Assembly (NCBI GenBank): GCA_036381235.1
Contig: DASVDE010000025.1
Location: 1 to 27,435, forward strand
DNA from: DASVDE01 sp036381235
Lineage (GTDB): Bacteria; Actinomycetota; Thermoleophilia; Solirubrobacterales; 70-9
Reading direction: 5' to 3'
Length of the DNA stretch: 27,435 nt
Shown: positions 8,251 through 16,600 of the stretch, one piece after another
How positions within the stretch are numbered: the stretch's first letter is position 1
Layout of the letters: the number at the start of each line of letters is the position of its first letter
The notes under the pieces: generated by a model
The model's database searches: none
What the model saw: only the letters and a program-made list of their open reading frames with translations
What the model was told of the DNA's origin: nothing
Position numbers and translations under genes: made by a program

Positions 8251-8296
8251 ATGGAGGGGTCGGGTGCCTCGTCCCGCATCCCTCATCATTGATCCG

Positions 8297-9214
8297 ATGA
8301 CGGTCTTGGATTGGGGCATCGTTGCGTTCGTTCTGGCTCTCGTGCTCTGGGGATTTCGGGAGGGGGTGCTGGCTGGGGGGCTGATCGCGCTGGTTGCCGT
8401 GGGTTTCGTTTGGGCCTTTGGCGTCGCGGCCCTGCACGCTCCCGTTGCGACGGAGCTGCGACACGACGTGCGCCGCTCATTGATCCTGCGCAGCCTCGAC
8501 CAGGTGCTGCCTCCCTCCGAGACGGTGATTCGCGCCCTGCGCCGGATCGACCCCGCGCCGGAGGTCTCCGGAGCGCCGCCGCCGATGATTCCACCCGACC
8601 CTTCGATCTCCTCCGATCCCGACGTGCAGCAGGCAGGCGACTCCGTCGTTCGCGTCTATGGCACGGCCTGTGGCCTGGGGCTCGAAGGGTCCGGTTGGGC
8701 GGCCCGTCCGGACCTGGTGGTCACCAACGCTCATGTCATCGCCGGCGAGGATGACACCACGGTGACGACTCGCGACGGCGCCTCGCTCGAGGCCACCGCG
8801 GTCCACTATGACCCGATCAACGATCTCGCCCTGCTCCATGTGGGCACCGAGCTTCCGGCGCTGCCGCTGGCGCCCGACCCCCGGTATGGCGCCGTCGCCG
8901 CTGTGCTCGGCTATCCGGGCAACGGCCCCTATTCGGTCGTGCCGGCTCGTTTTGGCGAAACCCGGGATGCGGTCAGCGATGACTCCTACGGCAGGGGGCC
9001 GTTGCACCGCTCCGTCTCATCCCTGCGCGGCAACGTTCGCAGCGGCAACTCCGGCGGCCCCCTGGTCGACGGGCGAGGCCGAGTGATGGGAACAGTGTTT
9101 GCCGCGACGACGACCGGAGTGCCCGGAGGCTTCGCGGTGCCAAATGAGATCGTGCGTGCCGCGCTCGACGGGGCGCGGCGGCTGGCGGTTGACACCGGCC
9201 CCTGCGTTGGGTGA
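8297..9214 (+). CDS. MarP-like membrane-anchored trypsin-fold serine protease (compact)
   Basis: A 305-residue membrane protein with an extracytoplasmic protease domain. Two hydrophobic segments (about 3-19 and 24-44) begin MTVLDWGIVAFVLALVLWGFREG, like the CvpA-type anchor of mycobacterial MarP (acid-resistance periplasmic protease). The protease domain carries the triad H146 (TNAHVIAG), D176 (NDLALLHV) and S252 (GNSGGPL). C125 (TACGLGLEGSG) and C303 (TGPCVG) match the disulfide that joins the two ends of the MarP protease domain. MarP is about 397 residues with four membrane segments, so this one has a shortened anchor. A GTG at 8264 could extend the frame by 11 residues, but the ATG fits the family start. 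Divergent from a PBP gene 59 bases away, suggesting a cell-envelope role. Confidence 0.88.
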   Translation: MTVLDWGIVAFVLALVLWGFREGVLAGGLIALVAVGFVWAFGVAALHAPVATELRHDVRRSLILRSLDQVLPPSETVIRALRRIDPAPEVSGAPPPMIPPDPSISSDPDVQQAGDSVVRVYGTACGLGLEGSGWAARPDLVVTNAHVIAGEDDTTVTTRDGASLEATAVHYDPINDLALLHVGTELPALPLAPDPRYGAVAAVLGYPGNGPYSVVPARFGETRDAVSDDSYGRGPLHRSVSSLRGNVRSGNSGGPLVDGRGRVMGTVFAATTTGVPGGFAVPNEIVRAALDGARRLAVDTGPCVG

Positions 9215-9221
9215 CCCATCA

Positions 9222-9241
9222 CTTACGTTCAGTAAGCTGAA
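9222..9241. promoter_or_regulatory. Operator-like palindrome before HxlR-family gene
   Basis: CTTAC (9222-9226), five bases, then GTAAG (9232-9236); a second overlapping dyad is TTCAG / CTGAA (9228-9241). TTAC-n-GTAA dyads are the usual binding sites of HxlR-family regulators. It overlaps a -10-like TAAGCT (9233-9238) eight bases before the GTG start, so autorepression is likely. Confidence 0.6.
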
Positions 9242-9246
9242 TTGAC

Positions 9247-9573
9247 GTGGAGGCAATATCCACCGAGTCATCGTCCGGGGTCTGTCCGCACTTTCACGCT
9301 GCGATCGAGTTGATCGGCAAGCGATGGACCGGAGCGATCGTTTGCGCTCTCATCGAGCGGCCGCTTCGCTTCGGCGAGTTGACCAGAGCGGTGCCGGGGC
9401 TCTCGGACCGGCTGCTCTCCCAGCGCCTGCGTGAGTTGGAGGACGAGGGCCTGGTTGCCCGCGAGGTCGAGGCCGGCTCTCCGGTCCGCGTCACCTACTC
9501 GTTGACCGAGAAGGGCGCCGGTCTGGGTCCCGCGATCGCCGAGCTGCGCGCATGGGCGCGGCTGTGGAAATAG
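9247..9573 (+). CDS. HxlR-family winged-helix transcriptional regulator
   Basis: A 108-residue DNA-binding regulator. The family signature is clear: CPHFHAAIELIGKRWTGAIV, then RFGELTRAVPGLSDRLLSQRLRELEDEGLVARE (helix-turn-helix and recognition helix), then VRVTYSLTEKG (wing) and a C-terminal dimerisation helix (LRAWARLW). C13 corresponds to the N-terminal Cys that in HypR/YodB-type members senses oxidants or electrophiles; sensing here is inference. The GTG start at 9247 is the only start that keeps this Cys region, and it has a -10-like hexamer eight bases upstream embedded in the palindromic operator. No enzyme gene in the class usually controlled by HxlR regulators is adjacent; the next gene is PEP synthase 81 bases away with its own promoter-like hexamer. 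Confidence 0.92.
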   Translation: MEAISTESSSGVCPHFHAAIELIGKRWTGAIVCALIERPLRFGELTRAVPGLSDRLLSQRLRELEDEGLVAREVEAGSPVRVTYSLTEKGAGLGPAIAELRAWARLWK

Positions 9574-9640
9574 GCAGATCGCGGGAAACCACGGACCCTG
9601 CCTGAGGAAAGGCCCCGATGACAGCCCCCCGAGGTCTCTC

Positions 9641-9646
9641 TAGCGT
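9641..9646 (+). promoter_or_regulatory. -10-like TAGCGT of ppsA
   Basis: TAGCGT ends eight bases before the ATG at 9655; the intervening CCGGGGAG could also serve as a weak ribosome-binding site. Nothing else is evident in the 81-base gap after the HxlR gene. Confidence 0.4.
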
Positions 9647-9654
9647 CCGGGGAG

Positions 9655-12003
9655 ATGGATGCCGCGGAGAGGAAGCTGCAATCGGTGCCCGCGTCGGGTC
9701 TCTCACCCGATGACGCGATTCGCCCCTTCGCGCGGCTTTCGCACGCTGACGTCGAGTTCGCGGGCGGCAAGGGCGCAAACCTGGGTGAGCTGACCGCCGC
9801 CGGTCTTCCGGTCCCGCCCGGATTCGTCGTCGGCGCGCCGGCTTACGCCGCCTTCTGCGATGAGCTGGGATTGCGGGAGGAGATCGAGCGGCGACTCGGC
9901 GAGGTCGACGTCGAGGACACAGGCGCGCTCTCCGCGGTCGCCGCCGAGGTGCGTGCCCTGATCGAGTCGAAGCCGATGCCCGATTGGCTCGAGGAGGCGA
10001 TCGTCGCGGCTCACCATGAGCTGGTCGGGGATGCGCGCAGCGCTGCCGTCGCGGTTCGCTCCTCGGCCACCGCCGAGGACACCGAGTCGGCCTCCTTTGC
10101 CGGAATGAACGAGACCTTCCTCAACGTACGTGGCGAGGCGGCGACGGTTGAGTCCGTGCGTCGCTGCTGGTCCTCCCTGTTCGGCGCCCGCACCGTGTAC
10201 TACCGGGCAAAGCGTGGCTTCGGCCAGGCGGACATGGACATCGCGGTGGTCGTGCAGCGACAGATCGACGCGATCCGGGCCGGCGTGATGTTCACCATCG
10301 ATCCTGCCTCCGGCGCCACCGACAGGCTGGTCATCGAGGGCGCCTTCGGGCTCGGCGAGTCTGTCGTCTCGGGCTCGGTGACGCCAGACCGCTATGTGGT
10401 CGACAAGGCGACCCTGCAGCTGACCCAGCGCGAGATCCACAGCAAGGAGCTGATGATCAAGCCTCAGTCCAGCGGCGGCACCGTCACCCGTCAGCTCCCC
10501 GCCGACCAGGCGCGCTTGCCGGTGCTGGGGGATGAGGAAGCGCGCTCGATCGCCGAGCTGGGCAAGCGCATCGAAGCTCACTACAAAGCTCCCCAGGACA
10601 CCGAGTGGGCGATCGATGCCCGCGGCAAGGTGTGGATGCTCCAGTCACGCCCGATCACCGCGTCCGGGAGCCTTGCCCCGGCCACCGAGGACGTCTCGGA
10701 GCCATCCCCCTCCGTCGCCGGCCATCCCCTGGTACGCGGCCTTGGCGCCGCTCCCGGCGCGGCGAGCGGGCGTGTGAGGGTGATCCGCGAGCTCGAAGGC
10801 GCCGATGACCTTCGGGAGGGCGAGGTGCTCGTCACTCACATGACCGCCCCCGATTGGGTGCCTCTGATGCGTCGAGCGGCCGCGATCGTCACAGACTCGG
10901 GCGGAATGACCTGTCACGCGGCGATCGTTTCCCGCGAGCTGGGCATTCCCGCGGTGGTCGGGACGGCAAATGCGACGACGGCGCTTCACGACGGCGACGT
11001 CGTAACCGTCGACGCGGCCCGGGGCGTCGTAAGCGAGGGCGAGCACGTTCCCGAGAGGGCAGCCGCCACGCCCGCTTCCGCCCCCGGCGAGGGGGCGCCG
11101 GTGACCGCCACCAAGCTGCTGGTCAACCTCTCCGAGCCTTCGCAGCTGGAGCGGGCAGCGGCGCTTGACGTCGAGGGTGTGGGCCTGTTGCGCGCTGAGT
11201 TGATGCTGGTCGAGGCGCTCGACGGCAAGCATCCGAGGCTGCTGATGGAGGAGGGCAAGGGCGAGGAGCTCGTTGAGCGGATCGCGAGTGCCCTGGACGA
11301 GTTCGCCGCCGCATTCTCACCGCGGCCGATTACCTACCGGACGATCGACTTCCGCACCAATGAGTTCCGCGGCCTGGAGGGTGGAGATCGCTTCGAGCCC
11401 GAGGAGGCGAATCCGATGATCGGCTATCGCGGCGCCCTGCGCTACATGTGCGAGCCGGACCTGCTGCGCCTGGAGCTGGACGCGATCTCCCGTGTCTGGG
11501 ATGCCGGCCACGACAACTTCCACGTGATGCTGCCCTTCGTCCGCACCCCACGAGAGCTGATCGCTGCCAGGCGCGAGATGGAGGCCGCCGGGCTCCTCAG
11601 CCGCCCCGGCTTCGAGCTGTGGGTCATGGCCGAGGTTCCGTCGGTGCTCTTCCATCTGGAGCGCTACGCGAAGCTTGGGATCGCCGGGATCTCGATCGGC
11701 TCCAATGATCTCACCCAGCTCGTCCTGGGCGCCGATCGTGACTCCGAGCTGGTCGCCGAGATCTTCGACGAGCGCGATCCCGCGGTGACCGAGTACATCG
11801 CCAAGCTGCTCGCCCGCGCGAAGGAGCTGGGCGTGCGAACTTCGATCTGCGGCCAGGCGCCCTCCGTGTATCCCGAGTACGCGGAGATCCTGGTCAGAGC
11901 GGGAATCGATGCGATCTCGGTGAACATGGACGCCGTCGACCATGCCCGCCATCTGATCGCCGCCGCCGAGCGGAAGCTGGTCCTCGACGCCGCGCGCGCC
12001 TGA
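9655..12003 (+). CDS. ppsA: Phosphoenolpyruvate synthase
   Basis: Converts pyruvate, ATP and water to PEP, AMP and phosphate, the entry step of gluconeogenesis. At 782 residues it is full length for PEP synthase. The ATP-grasp domain (about 25-340) shows GGKGANLGEL, AVRSSATAEDTESASFAGMNETFLNV and TEWAIDARGKVWMLQSRP. The swivelling phosphohistidine domain has H421 in GGMTCHAAIVSRELGIPAVVG. The C-terminal TIM barrel (about 470-770) has NPMIGYRG, MAEVPSV, SIGSNDLTQ and the catalytic C732 in ICGQAPS. Residues about 460-475 (RAAATPASAPGEGAP) are a flexible linker. The gene stands alone; its TGA stop overlaps the first base of an inverted-repeat element. A 292-codon antisense frame is a composition shadow. 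Confidence 0.96.
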   Translation: MDAAERKLQSVPASGLSPDDAIRPFARLSHADVEFAGGKGANLGELTAAGLPVPPGFVVGAPAYAAFCDELGLREEIERRLGEVDVEDTGALSAVAAEVRALIESKPMPDWLEEAIVAAHHELVGDARSAAVAVRSSATAEDTESASFAGMNETFLNVRGEAATVESVRRCWSSLFGARTVYYRAKRGFGQADMDIAVVVQRQIDAIRAGVMFTIDPASGATDRLVIEGAFGLGESVVSGSVTPDRYVVDKATLQLTQREIHSKELMIKPQSSGGTVTRQLPADQARLPVLGDEEARSIAELGKRIEAHYKAPQDTEWAIDARGKVWMLQSRPITASGSLAPATEDVSEPSPSVAGHPLVRGLGAAPGAASGRVRVIRELEGADDLREGEVLVTHMTAPDWVPLMRRAAAIVTDSGGMTCHAAIVSRELGIPAVVGTANATTALHDGDVVTVDAARGVVSEGEHVPERAAATPASAPGEGAPVTATKLLVNLSEPSQLERAAALDVEGVGLLRAELMLVEALDGKHPRLLMEEGKGEELVERIASALDEFAAAFSPRPITYRTIDFRTNEFRGLEGGDRFEPEEANPMIGYRGALRYMCEPDLLRLELDAISRVWDAGHDNFHVMLPFVRTPRELIAARREMEAAGLLSRPGFELWVMAEVPSVLFHLERYAKLGIAGISIGSNDLTQLVLGADRDSELVAEIFDERDPAVTEYIAKLLARAKELGVRTSICGQAPSVYPEYAEILVRAGIDAISVNMDAVDHARHLIAAAERKLVLDAARA

Positions 12004-12114
12004 AGGCCCGTACCGGCAGGGTTCCACTTAACTTTTTCGAGTTGCGTCTGCGACTGTCCGCGATCGGAAGCCGCAAAAAGTACAAGACGTTCCACCCCTA
12101 CCGGTACGGGCCTT
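12003..12114. repeat. 112-bp element bounded by 14-bp perfect inverted repeats
   Basis: Outer arms AAGGCCCGTACCGG (12003-12016) and CCGGTACGGGCCTT (12101-12114) are exact reverse complements. Four more pairs (AGGG/CCCT) follow after one mismatch. A nested stem ACTTTTT (12031-12037) / AAAAAGT (12075-12081) is also present, as is a direct repeat GTTCCAC (12021 and 12089). It fills essentially the whole gap between ppsA and xseA and begins inside the ppsA stop codon. It could be a structured 3' end/leader RNA or a small non-autonomous insertion with terminal inverted repeats. No T-tract and no flanking target duplication are evident. Confidence 0.65.
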
Positions 12115-12117
12115 AAG

Positions 12118-13449
12118 GTGTGCGGCCTGGAGGAAGGGCGGAAGATCGTGGGGAGTGTGGCGCCGGAGTTGCCGGGGCCGTTTGCGGTTGGGCGCTACGC
12201 CAAGGCCCTGCGCAATGAGCTGCGCAAGCGGGCGCGGGTTCTGCTGATCGGCGAGGTGACCGGTGTCGGCCGCAGCAAGGTCCAGGCTTATTTTGAGCTG
12301 CGCGACGCCGAGGGCGCGGTCCCCTGCGCGATCTGGCTCGATGACCTGAAACGGGCCGGCCTGCCGGAGGGCGGGCTCCGGGATGGGGTCGAGCTGGTGA
12401 TCGCCGGCGGTCCCGACTACTACCCCGGCGGCGGCCAGGCTTCCCCGAGCTTTGCCTTTCGCGCCACCCACGTGCGGTTGGCGGGGGAGGGAGACCTGTT
12501 GGCGCGGCTGGAGGCATTGCGCAAGCAGCTGCGTGCCGAGGGGCTGTTCGAGCTTCAGAAGCAGTTAGCGCGACCGCTGCTGCCGCGCACGATCGGGGTG
12601 GTTACGGCGGAGACCGGCGCCGCCCGGCGCGACTTCTTGGCCGGGCTGGAGCGGCGCGGCTGGGCCGGGACGGTGGTGTGGGCGTTCGCGCCGGTCCAGG
12701 ATCGCCACGCAGCGCCCGCGATCTCCGCCGCGATCCAGAGCCTGGCTGCGCGTCCCGAGGTTGAGGTGGTCGTCGTCACCCGGGGCGGCGGCAGCCTTGC
12801 CGACCTGTGGGCCTTCTGCGACGAGACGCTTTGCCGCACGGTGGCGATGCTGCGGGTGCCGGTGGTGAGCGCCATCGGGCACGAGCGCGATGAGACGCTG
12901 ATCGATGACGTCGCCGCGTTTGCCTGCTCCACCCCCACCCATGCCCCGGAGGCGGCTGTCCCGCTCGATTGCCATGCGGCACGACGTGACCTTGCGCGCC
13001 ATGCATCCGCCCTGCGCCGAGCGGCCGGGGGTGCGCTCTCCATCCGTACGCCTCACCTCGTCGCGCTGGCGCGAGGGCCGGGCCGGGCGTTGCGCCGGGA
13101 GCGTGCGACGCTCAATCAGACGATCCGGGAGATCCGCGCTGCGGCCGAGCGCGGCGTTGCCGAGCGTTTCGCCTACCAGCGCCGGCTCGCCCTCGTCGTG
13201 TTCGAGCGGGCGCGGCGGCGTGCCGTCGGCCCGGATATGCAGCGGCGACGCGATTCGCTGCACCGGGCAGCGGTGGCGTTGCGTGCCCATGAGCCGCAGC
13301 GCACCCTGGAGCGCGGCTATGCGCTGGCCGAGACCCTCGACGGAGAGCCTGTGACGAGCGCCGAGGAGGCGCGCGCCGCAGATCGGATTAGTCTGCGTTT
13401 TGCCGATGGCCGAATCAGAGCGAAAGCAGAGCGCGGGGGCGAAAGCTGA
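12118..13449 (+). CDS. xseA: Exodeoxyribonuclease VII large subunit
   Basis: Catalytic subunit of exonuclease VII, which degrades single-stranded DNA to oligonucleotides with XseB. The frame is 443 residues from GTG 12118. An N-terminal OB fold (GEVTGVGRSKVQAYFELRDAEGAVPCAIW) is followed by the catalytic core: GVVTAETGAARRDFL, RGGGSLADLWAFCDE and GHERDETLIDDVAAF(A/C)STPTHAPEAAVP. The helical arm and a C-terminal segment (LERGYALAETLDGEPVTSAEEA) are typical. The start is uncertain: in-frame GTGs at 12148 and 12157 also precede PGPFAVGRYAKALRN, where the family usually begins, and 12157 gives the most usual N-terminus. The upstream 12003-12114 element ends three bases before GTG 12118. xseB overlaps its 3' end by 44 bases. 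Confidence 0.93.
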   Translation: MCGLEEGRKIVGSVAPELPGPFAVGRYAKALRNELRKRARVLLIGEVTGVGRSKVQAYFELRDAEGAVPCAIWLDDLKRAGLPEGGLRDGVELVIAGGPDYYPGGGQASPSFAFRATHVRLAGEGDLLARLEALRKQLRAEGLFELQKQLARPLLPRTIGVVTAETGAARRDFLAGLERRGWAGTVVWAFAPVQDRHAAPAISAAIQSLAARPEVEVVVVTRGGGSLADLWAFCDETLCRTVAMLRVPVVSAIGHERDETLIDDVAAFACSTPTHAPEAAVPLDCHAARRDLARHASALRRAAGGALSIRTPHLVALARGPGRALRRERATLNQTIREIRAAAERGVAERFAYQRRLALVVFERARRRAVGPDMQRRRDSLHRAAVALRAHEPQRTLERGYALAETLDGEPVTSAEEARAADRISLRFADGRIRAKAERGGES

Positions 13450-13669
13450 CTCCTATGAAACGGCGGTGGAGCGACTGGAGGAGATCATCGACCGGCTCGA
13501 CTCCGGCCAGGCCGGGCTGCGGGAGACGCTCAACCTCTGCAAGGAGGGCAGCGAGTTGGTTACCTACTGCGCCGCCGAGTTGGACGCCGTCGGCGAGAGC
13601 CTGAAGGAGCTGAAGCTCGAGGAGCTTGCCTCTCAGCTCGAAGCGGCGAGCGAATCCGGCACGACCTGA
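13406..13669 (+). CDS. xseB: Exodeoxyribonuclease VII small subunit
   Basis: Small helical partner that binds the XseA arm and is needed for exonuclease VII activity. It has 87 residues from ATG 13406. The family core is YETAVERLEEIIDRLDSGQAGLRETLNLCKEGSELVTYCAAEL, followed by a second helix (VGESLKELKLEELASQLEA). The ATG is preferred over TTG 13400, two codons upstream. It overlaps the end of xseA by 44 bases in another frame, an unusually deep overlap that implies translational coupling. Its 3' end overlaps the convergent addA gene by 37 bases (13633-13669). Confidence 0.92.
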   Translation: MAESERKQSAGAKADSYETAVERLEEIIDRLDSGQAGLRETLNLCKEGSELVTYCAAELDAVGESLKELKLEELASQLEAASESGTT

Positions 13670-16600
13670 TCGGCCCGCGCGACCCGGCCGACCGTTTCTT
13701 CCAACCGCTGCCGTCCCGCCTCGATGGCGGCGCTGTCGAGAGTCTCGACGAGGGGCTCTTCGGGTCGCTCAAGGAAGATGTAGGCGACCTCCACCTCATC
13801 CGCTCCGCGCGCCTCGCCCACCGCGAGCGCGTATATGTCGCGCTGGGTCTCGTAGCGCCGGACGTGCTCGGCGGGTGTGGCGGCGCCGAGGCCGTCGGTC
13901 TTGTAGTCGACGATCAGCGGTGGGCGGCCGTCGTCTTCGACCAGAAGATCGATCGAGCCACGCAGGACGGTGCCCGCCAGGTAGAGCAGGAGCGGAACCT
14001 CCGCTCGGCTGCGCGTCGCGTTTTGGACCCGCTCGGCGAAGAGGGGAGAGCGGAGCCAGGCATGGACCGCCTCCAGCGCATCGGCTTCGCCGGCATCGGG
14101 GTCGAGCCCGGCGGCGGTCGCGAAGCGGCGAGCCAGCTCGGATGGCGGCTCCCGCCAACCGTTGGCCTGGCTCCACTCAAGCAGGGAATGCACGGCGATC
14201 CCGCGCGCGGCCCCCTCTTCGCGCTCGCTCTCATCCTCCCCCGAGTTCGCACTTATTCGCGGTATGCGCGAATAAGTGCGAACTCGATTCGTTTCTTCCA
14301 GTTCGGCGGAGATCGCGGTGTAGGAGAGAGGTCGGATAGACGTCGCCGGGAGCGGCGGCCGGGCCAGGGGCGCCGGTCCTTCGCCGAGCGCCCGGACGGC
14401 GCCCGCTTCGCGCTTGATTGCCGCCAGCTCGGCGGCGCGCTGAGCTGAGGGAGCGTTGACGCGTACGGCGACCTCGGAGGGGGCGAAGGTTGCGTCCAGG
14501 CCCTCGCGCGGCTGCGGGGACGGGATCGAAACGGCCGAGTCGCGCTCGCGGTCGATCTCGAAGCCGTCGACGATCCGCTCGATCACCGGTGTGCCGGGTT
14601 TCGTCTCTTTCCCGGGCTCTGGCTTGACCACTCCGCTGAGAATCAGCCGCTCCCGCGCCCGGGTCGCCGCCACATGGAAAAGCCGCAGACCCTCCTCGGA
14701 ATCGCGCCGCTTCGCCTCGTCACACAGCTCGGCGTAGGAGTAGAGATTGATCGAGCCGGCGCCGAGCCGGCGCAGCTGCATTCCGATCCGTGGCTCCTCC
14801 GCCTCGCGACCGATAGTCAGCAACGGAGCCCGCGAGCCGGCCAGCAGACTACGCGAGAGGTCGGGCACGGCGACGACGCCGAACTCCAGCCCCTTGGCGT
14901 TGTGGACGGTCATTATCCGCACCCCGTCGTGGCCTTCGGCCGCCGTTGCGGCCTGCGGTTCGACATCGACCTCCGCGCGAGTGGCGAGGAAGTCGAGCAG
15001 CCCGCGCAGGTCCCGTCCCTCGCGCGACTCGAACTCCGCCGCCAGCCGCATCAGCTTGCGCACGTTGGCAAAGCGCGCCTCACCGGCGGGGCGCATCAGC
15101 ACGGCGAGGTCGTAGCCGGTGTCGGTGACGGCCGCCTCGATCAGCCCCGCAAGCGAGAGTCGAGTGCCGCGCTCGCGCAGGGCGGCGATCTTCTCGGCGA
15201 AGCGCCGCAGGAGCGCGATCTCGCTCTCGGGGATCTGCGCCAGGTGCTCCGGCTCCGCCAGCTCCGCTTCGCGCCCCCCGGTCGCCTGCTCCACAGCCGG
15301 CCAGACGTGCCGCCGCTTCCCCGTCGCCGCGCGCAGCAGCCAGAGGGTGTCGGGGGCGAGCCCGCAGGCAGGGGAGGCTAGGGCGCCAAACAGCGCCTGG
15401 TCGTCGAGTGGGTTGGCGATTGTCGCCAGCAGCGCGCAGACGTCGGCGACCTGCTGCTGGGACCAGTAACCGCGACCGCCGACGACGTAGGGACGCAGCC
15501 CGGCACGCTCCAGCGAGTCCTCGTAGGCGTCGAGGTGGGTGAAGGCGCGCAGCAGCACGACCATCTCCCCGCGCGGGACGCCCTCGTCCGCCAGCCTCGC
15601 GAGTCGCTCGGCGACGAAGCGGGCCTCGGCGAGGCAGTTGAGCGGGGTACGGCCATCGACGGTCGGCGCCAGGTCGATCCCTTCCTCGTCCCAGTTGTCG
15701 CGGGCGGTTAGCAACAGCTCCACCGCCGGGCCCTCGCCGGGGGGTGCCGGCTTGGATGGCGCGGCGCCTACCCGCAACGGCCTGAAGGAGCCGTCGAGCA
15801 GTTTGTCGCCAAGTGCGTTGATGGCGCCGATCACCTCGGGCCGGGAGCGGAAGTTGCCGCTCAGTGCCATCGTCGCGGCACCGGCGCTTTCCTCCATCGA
15901 AACCCGGCGCTCGCGGAACACATCGAGATCGGCGTGGCGAAAGCCGTAGATCGACTGGAACTCGTCGCCGACGACCATCAGCTCGCTGCAGGGTCCGCGC
16001 AACGCCTCGATCAGTCGCAGCTGCAACCTGTTGGTGTCCTGGAACTCGTCGACCATCAGCTGGCTGAAGCGGGCGCGGTATGCCCCGCCGATCTCTCGCT
16101 CCAGCAGGCGGGTGGCGAGGATCTGCAGGTCCTCGAAGTCGATTCCCGCGCGCCTTTCCTTCGCCGCTTCGAAGCGCGAGGAGAACAGTTCCAGCAGGGT
16201 TGCGACGTGACGGTAGGCCTCGCCCCCGGGGCCGGCCTCAGCGGCTCGCGCGACGGCGGCTTCGATCGCCTCCCGGTACTCGGCGACGCCCTGCGCCTTG
16301 CTGTCGGTGCGCAGTGCGGACAGCTCGTCGAGGCCGATCTCCCGGGCGGCGTCCCCCAGCACGACCAGGGCGCGCTCCAAGAGCTCTCGTTTGGGATCGT
16401 TGGGCTTCAGCTCCTCCAGTCCCGCGGCGGCTGCCTCCGCGGCTTTTCGCACCGCTCCGGCCCAATCGGCCTGCGGCGGCTCCGGCAGGCGCGGCTCGGC
16501 AATGCCGCGGCTGCGCAGCTCGGCGTGAACCCCTATGACCAAAGAGCGCAGCCCGTCGATCTCGAAGGTAGCGACCGTTTCCTCACGGGACTCCTCGCCT

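Noticed and set aside
9703..10581. 292-codon minus-strand open frame
   Set aside because: Antisense to the ATP-grasp domain of ppsA; low-complexity shadow.
12003..12114. Intrinsic terminator for ppsA
   Set aside because: The arms are 84 bases apart and no T-tract follows, so it was kept as a repeat/structured element instead.
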